This document shows, in pieces, positions 58,580-64,000 of a stretch of 64,000 nucleotides of DNA; positions within the stretch are counted from its first letter, which is position 1; every line of letters starts with the position of its first letter. This DNA is from Adiantum capillus-veneris (Eukaryota; Streptophyta; Polypodiopsida; Polypodiales; Pteridaceae). Both the position numbers and the translations under genes were made by a program. The notes below the pieces were generated by a model that saw only the letters and a list, made by a program, of their open reading frames with translations, made no database searches and was not told where the DNA came from. The stretch spans positions 99,554,412-99,618,411 of the forward strand of contig CM043963.1 in assembly GCA_014529385.2 (NCBI GenBank), written 5' to 3'.

Positions 58580-61120
58580 TAAATAGGCTCCTACAAGCTG
58601 AAAATCGATTTGTGTTGCTATAAGCATCTAAGTGAGCACTTAGTCTCTGCATTGGCAAGTTCAGTTCCCCTACCCACCAAGTATCAGGTTGGCTTGGTTA
58701 ACTGACTCTGAGACTTAGTTACTGGCTTGGAAACTCTCCCAGGACTCCCACAAAGCAAGAGGGCGCCCCCTAGCTGCTAAAGCTGATCTGGAGTGGGCTG
58801 GAACCTGTTCCCACACAGTCCCGAGCCCTCGGTACCTCCCCGGGCAATTTTGAGAAAATTTGATTCTAGGCTAAAACGGGTCTTATGAGTCGGATTTTGA
58901 TGCCGAAAATTGCTATAGCAAGCTCTAACTAAGGCATACTGGCCCGAGTACCTGCCATATTTAGCAGCCCGCGGGGTCCAAAAATGCATTTTTTTGAAAT
59001 TCGGGGTACGGGTGCAGTTTTTCGAGACGATCAAAACTGGACGGGTCGGGTGACCAAAAACTTACTATTTTTGGAATTTTTTTACAAAAATTATTTTAAT
59101 TCAGATTTCGGAGCTTTAAAACATTCTAAACATTATGGCACTAACAGAATCTGGAAAACTGCTAAAAATAGTAACTTATTCCATTATTTTCATTTCAAGG
59201 TACAATGGTGTTCTTTTTTGATCGGGGTCAAGGACCTTACAGAATATACATGCCTAGTGACATTCTTAGTGAACATATGTGCATCTAATGATGAGGAAGC
59301 TTTACATGATTACACAGATGGCACATATGGTCTCACTAATGATGACATTATTTTTCTTGACGATGACAAGGATAGGGGTTATGATTTAGGGCTACCCATC
59401 CATCTATACAATATCACGTTCCCATGACCGTCTAGGGGAGTGCAAATACTTAGGTTACGGTTCTATGTTGTTTGATTCTTTTCAATAAAGATTGGTGCCT
59501 CTTCCCATTGATGTGTCTCTTAAAGGTATTCCTTGTGTTTTCTAGTGTGTACAAGAACGCATTGTGATAGTTGAAATTTTGAACTTCATGCAGTCTTTGT
59601 CTAGTTCACTCTTTGAATCAAGCACAATCATCAACACGAACAGGTGTTTCTTGCCCATTATCATTGCCTGTTGTCTTTGTTAGCATCCATGTTTGTCTGC
59701 TTTAATTGTGATTGGTAGCACAATATTCAACACATTTTCTTACTATTAAATATTAATTTCAATATAATTTTATGTCATAGTCCCTTGTCTAGATTTATGA
59801 ATCAAGAAATCTGACTAAGCTAGTTTGACCAAGATAGACATTAGAGATCTGCTCTAAATACCATGTGAAATTCCTTCCTAATTGTCAATGGTTACTTTAG
59901 GTTCTTAATCCAATATTATGAAGCAATGTGTTCAATGTACTAGCTAGTGCTTTCTAATGGGCTTAATCCCTCTTGACCTTTAGCTGAATTATTATAAAGG
60001 GAGTTTACTATTGTGATGAGCTTGGGGAGGGTAACAGTGTCAATATCCCCGCCCAATGTTACAAAATTGAAATGAAATGAAAAACAAATAAACAAATAAA
60101 CAAAAAAACAAAAGTGCCAAAAATATAAAATGTTAAGCTGGAAGAGAAATCCCAGCTTGATTTGGTACTTTACTCACATGTATTGCTTATGGTACTAGAG
60201 CCCTAGAGGTTCCCAATGTGGACGCTTTTCCTTGAAAAGCAAAAAGCCGAAGGCATGCAAAATAAGCACACGTGTAAAAAATTGAATCAATGTGGAAAAC
60301 ACTTTGGGGGGTCAAACAAAGGGAGTTATTCAGGCGATGATTTCATACGCAATTCCTTTTATCATAACTTAACTAGAAGGTCTTCTAGGTATAGCCCCTA
60401 GTCATCCCTCGCCATGAAATACTTTGCTCTCGTGATTAAACGACTTAATTAACCAGAGAGAATTGAGAAGCTTGCCCATGGTAATAATAGTTGACCTCTA
60501 GTGCCTCTCTACAGTTAAATTAGCGACCCTATACTTGTTTCTTTTTTTACCTTTACAAGTGCTTATGCGTTTGATTATATTACAATTTAATGTTTATTGC
60601 TAAAAAATTTGTTTAATATTTTGTTACCAATCAATCTATGTGCATATTCATTGCATATGCATTTTAATTATATATGTTCTATGAGAATGCAATTATTGTG
60701 TCATTTTTTATTGATTTTGTAGTGTGAAGAAAGCTAAAGAGATTAATCTCAGATGATCTTCCACCTCGATGAACGGGCTTCACCTTACTAGCTTCCGAGG
60801 ATGGAATATACATTAGGAAGGGGGGTGTGTTAAACCACTTACAGACACCCTATCACCTTTGACGAACGCCTTATCACTTTATTTGGGTCATGGACCGGGC
60901 TTGTTGGTCTTATAGGTGCATAGATGATCGTCGATGAGAGACGCACCACTTACCTCATTTTAACATTATTTTTGCTATCATCGACCACTGTGGACACCCA
61001 TGTGTGAATGGGTCAAGTTCATATAAAAGGTCCATTTTGACCTAAAATCCTCATTCTTGAGGTGCATGCTAAAGAAGTGCTCTTGCTCTATCTCTACCTT
61101 CTTCTCCATCGTGGGCTCAT
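58580..61120. other. No gene recognised
   Basis: The plus ORF 58984-59427 has an acidic end (DDDKDRGYDLGLP) but no recognised domain. 'ggaaggggggtgtgttaaac' at about 60816 looks like a polypurine tract plus LTR start, but no partner was found. Confidence 0.35.
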
Positions 61121-61222
<102 letters not shown>

Positions 61223-61994
61223 GCATTGTGACGGCATTAGCAGCGGCAAGGCGGTTGAGTGCGGCAACGGTGGCTCCTTCTTCTTCATGGCACAGAATCC
61301 TTCATGATGGCAAGCATCGAGCAGTGAGTGACACACCATTGCCCCCCTTTGAGCTTACTAGAATAATCTCGTTGTGTGCTTGCAACCATTTGTGGCTCGC
61401 ACACAGTGTTCGGCAAGTCCCCCAACACATGCGCTAAAAGCACACAGCTCGATCTAGGTTCTGGGATGCACAAACTACAAGGGAGCACTTGATGGAGGCA
61501 ATCTACATTCTAGATGGCATTTTGAGATGCCATGTGCAGCTTGCTGCCAAAAACAACAACCTTCCAAGATGAAAGCTAAGTGGCACTGGGCAATATCCTT
61601 AGAGATTCTACCTTGTTGAGGATCTGCATCTTGAAAAGCCATATTTGAAAGAAGGCCCAATTCCTCAGCATTTTGAGACGCATGAGGAAACCCTGGCCGC
61701 TATGAATGATGTCATCTTGAGATTCAAAGGGTTGAAGCGGCTAGAGCCTGCACATTGGGGCAACATGATGAGGTAGTAAGTAGGAGCATTTGAGATGCTG
61801 CCCACAAGTAGGGTGGCTGAAGAAAGCATCTTGAAATGCAACAACAATTCCTTGAGATGTAGCGACATGCCAACCTATGAAATTTGCGACCATGCAACAA
61901 TGAAACCACCATTTTTTATAAAATTTTGAGAGACAATTATAGTGATTTTGAGTGTTGGCAAGCCCACCTCCTCCACCATGGTTCTGATACCACA

Positions 61995-62184
61995 TGTGGG
62001 GATAGCCTAGGGCTTTTTTAATTGACATAGACTTGATACAACGGAGGAGAGCAATGGATAAGACCAACATGCACACAAAAAAGAAGAGAGTTTCATTAGG
62101 GTTCTTTTTCGCCTTTAAAGGCATTACAAGATGTTCACATATGCGAGACATATGCTAGCTACCCAAGTTGGGCTGATCCCAACA
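61995..62184 (-). mobile_element. Short LTR (about 190 bp) with primer-binding site, minus strand
   Basis: On minus it begins TGTTGGGATCAGCCCAAC at 62184 and ends CTATCCCCACA at 61995, giving the TG...CA ends typical of plant LTRs. Two bases later comes TGGTATCAGAACC (61992-61980), which matches the initiator-tRNA-Met type primer-binding site used by many plant LTR elements. No second LTR is visible below 61.99 kb, and the following DNA (61.4-61.9 kb) has no recognisable gag or pol. Either a truncated Copia-type or small TRIM-like element. Confidence 0.65.
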
Positions 62185-62189
62185 TGTGT

Positions 62190-64000
62190 GCCATTATAAG
62201 GGGAGTGTAGACTCTCACTTGGAGATGGTTTAGATTGTTTAGATTTTTACATTTAAAAACTACTTGTTAATGTGTTAGTCGTACTAAGAGGTAATTGAGG
62301 CTTTTAAAAGCTAGTTTAAAAATTAAAACTCTCTAGTGACTAGGATTGTTTGATCTTGTTGTGTGAGAGTTATTGAACCACACTTTAAGACTGCATCTCT
62401 AAGGGTAGTTGGGGAGATGCATTACGGTTTTTAAATTGCTTGCAAGGATTGCATGAAGCTACCTGAGGCAAGGTGGTCGGATGCTTTTGTTGCTAAATCT
62501 ATGGGCTGCTGCGGAAAGGGTAGAAGCCAAAGGGGCTTAGAATACCTCAAGAGGGATGCGTTGATCCTTTCTTTTTGGCTTCTTAGGAGATATTCACCCT
62601 CCTGCCCCTCCTATGGTGGGAAATATGGTAGATTGTGCTTCTTCGGTTAGCTCAGCCATGTGATGGAGTTCAAGTGCATCAGGCTCTCTTTTCTTGTGGC
62701 AATGTTTGACCACCTGTCAAAGGTGCTCAATTCTTTTCAAAAGCTCAATTTAGGAGGTGTTTGATGTATCTTTTTTGGCTTGGCTTCTGCAGTGGTCTCC
62801 GTCTCTGGTACCTAGTTCTACTTATTTTCTTCCTCGGAGGGGGCCTAGTCTCCTTGGTGTGGCAGGAAGGTCTTGGCCGTGGCAACTTCAGTGGCATTTG
62901 CTTTTGGGCCTATTTGGTTCGAATGTCTCCTCCTTGGGTATGTTGTTACATTGTTGGTTCGGCTTTGTTTTGTATGTGGATTATGATGTTGATGGGGTAT
63001 GGGCACATCACACTCTATGTGAGTGAGTTTTGATGCGATGGCACCCATGCAATGGGGTCCTTTATGGTCATATTGGCTTGTTATGTGCTCCCTTGTAAAA
63101 AGACCAGTATGGACTGATATGGTAGTCAGCACACTCCTCTCCTCTTGCTTTTGTTTTGGTCTACTCTCCTTATGGTTGTGGTTGTTCCCCATGGCTCGAT
63201 GGGGCATGTGTAAATTTTGTGTTGATTATGTCTCCTCACCTTGTTTGGGTGAGTTTGAAAATTGATGTAGCGGTTACAACTCATTTGAGCGATTCCAATG
63301 TTTTTTTGCTTGCATATCATGTTTTGATATTAACCATGGTAAAATGCCCACATGTCAATCATCCCTCTATGTTGGAGACATATGCCCACATCCCTCTATG
63401 TTGGTGTATGATTTCTCTTTGTGAGTTGTAACTAATTGCATGTAAATTTTTTTCTTTCTTAGTAAGCTCTTGTTTGGGGTGTCCTTTTATTGTGTTCTTT
63501 AGGAATAAAGCACATGTTAGCACTCTACTATTGATCGATATGGCCCAAACATATCGAGCATGTTTCCACTTGCACTTTATCTCTATTAAACGAAATCTTT
63601 TGCAGATTCTAGAAATTAACATCCCCCCTTCCCTTGCAAAAAGAGGGCAAGACACAAATAACCCGCTTTAGACACCGATGCTATGCCTGTGATATCTTTG
63701 CCTCTCTTCCGCATTCGCCCTTGGAGAATGCATCTCTCTCTCCTTAATAAGCATGGGGCTGCGATTGCACGCAAGACCTCGACTGCAATTGTGACAGTGA
63801 GCTTGTCCCATACTAGTCCGGACTCATCAATTTGACTATCAAAAAACTGACATATCAAAGCACTCCCTCTCGGCGTTCGTTCAAAGAATGCAAAGAAATC
63901 TAAACATGAAGGCTAAAGTCCAAAACTAAAAGAAGTTCATGTGCACGCGGTAAAGAGGGAGACAGAAAGAAGAGAGGCCTTCTATGATTTTTTTGGAACC
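62190..64000. other. No gene recognised
   Basis: Several overlapping ORFs on both strands (62453-62650, 62757-63033, 63023-63265) are hydrophobic or Cys/Trp-rich without known motifs, and they contradict each other. 62.2-62.4 kb is AT-rich. Nothing else is supported. Confidence 0.35.

Noticed and set aside
58984-59427. Plus-strand open frame with an acidic tail
   Set aside because: No domain, no splice context, no homologous copy in the window; left as unsupported.
62757-63265. Overlapping hydrophobic open frames on both strands
   Set aside because: They conflict with each other, lack motifs, and show no start or splice context.

Overview
The window looks like nuclear DNA of a land plant with a large, repeat-rich genome. 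Evidence: GT-AG introns of about 60-130 bp, Ty3/gypsy polyprotein relics, a plant-type DUF8039/DUF7869-like transposase, FCP1-like HAD phosphatase fragments, kilobases of palindromic repeats, and almost no intact gene. A fern or other seed-free plant is my guess; the sequence does not settle it. Many track starts are GTG/TTG/CTG, so starts were re-judged from splice sites and homology.

The main reading is that positions 838-39156 (about 38.3 kb) form one very large DNA transposon, or a nest of elements inserted as one block. The ends carry an exact 18-bp terminal inverted repeat (TTAGGAAAAGTTTGGACT), with weaker similarity further in. The DNA on either side (1-837 and from 39157) is two halves of one LTR-retrotransposon sequence; an uninterrupted relative of the same stretch lies at about 42660-43660 in this window. 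The palindromic TATGGCC/GGCCATA repeats that fill much of the interior are not seen outside the block.

Layout inside the block: an unrecognised spliced + strand gene near the left end (1.2-2.5 kb); a proline-rich exon (2.7-3.2 kb, -); two degenerate FCP1/HAD phosphatase-like genes (5.3-8.0 kb, -), one with its 5' part carried in three tandem copies of a 2.65-2.7 kb unit (7.6-15.5 kb); a broken gene with a ParB-like domain followed by a beta-class DNA-methyltransferase-like region (17.4-20.1 kb, -); palindromic repeat fields (20.2-24.8 and 26.4-28.1 kb); a DUF8039 + DDE/DUF7869-like transposase pseudogene (28.2-31.5 kb, +); a histone H3-like domain that appears fused to an Ulp1/C48 protease-like domain (33.3-31.8 kb, -); a divergent unrecognised gene (34.2-35.8 kb, +) sharing an upstream region with 216-bp tandem repeats; and a spliced DDE transposase-like gene (38.65-36.1 kb, -). 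Many of the in-frame stops in these genes are TAG where Gln is expected, as CAG-to-TAG decay at methylated CHG sites would give.

Right of the block: 39.2-47.6 kb holds nested remains of a gag-bearing LTR retrotransposon family (mostly minus strand). 48-56 kb holds a decayed Ty3/gypsy element (gag-like, coiled coil, RT, RNase H, integrase, and a retropepsin-like motif unusually placed after integrase). 56-64 kb is mostly featureless, with microsatellites and a short LTR plus primer-binding site at 62.0-62.2 kb. I found no tRNA, rRNA or CRISPR.
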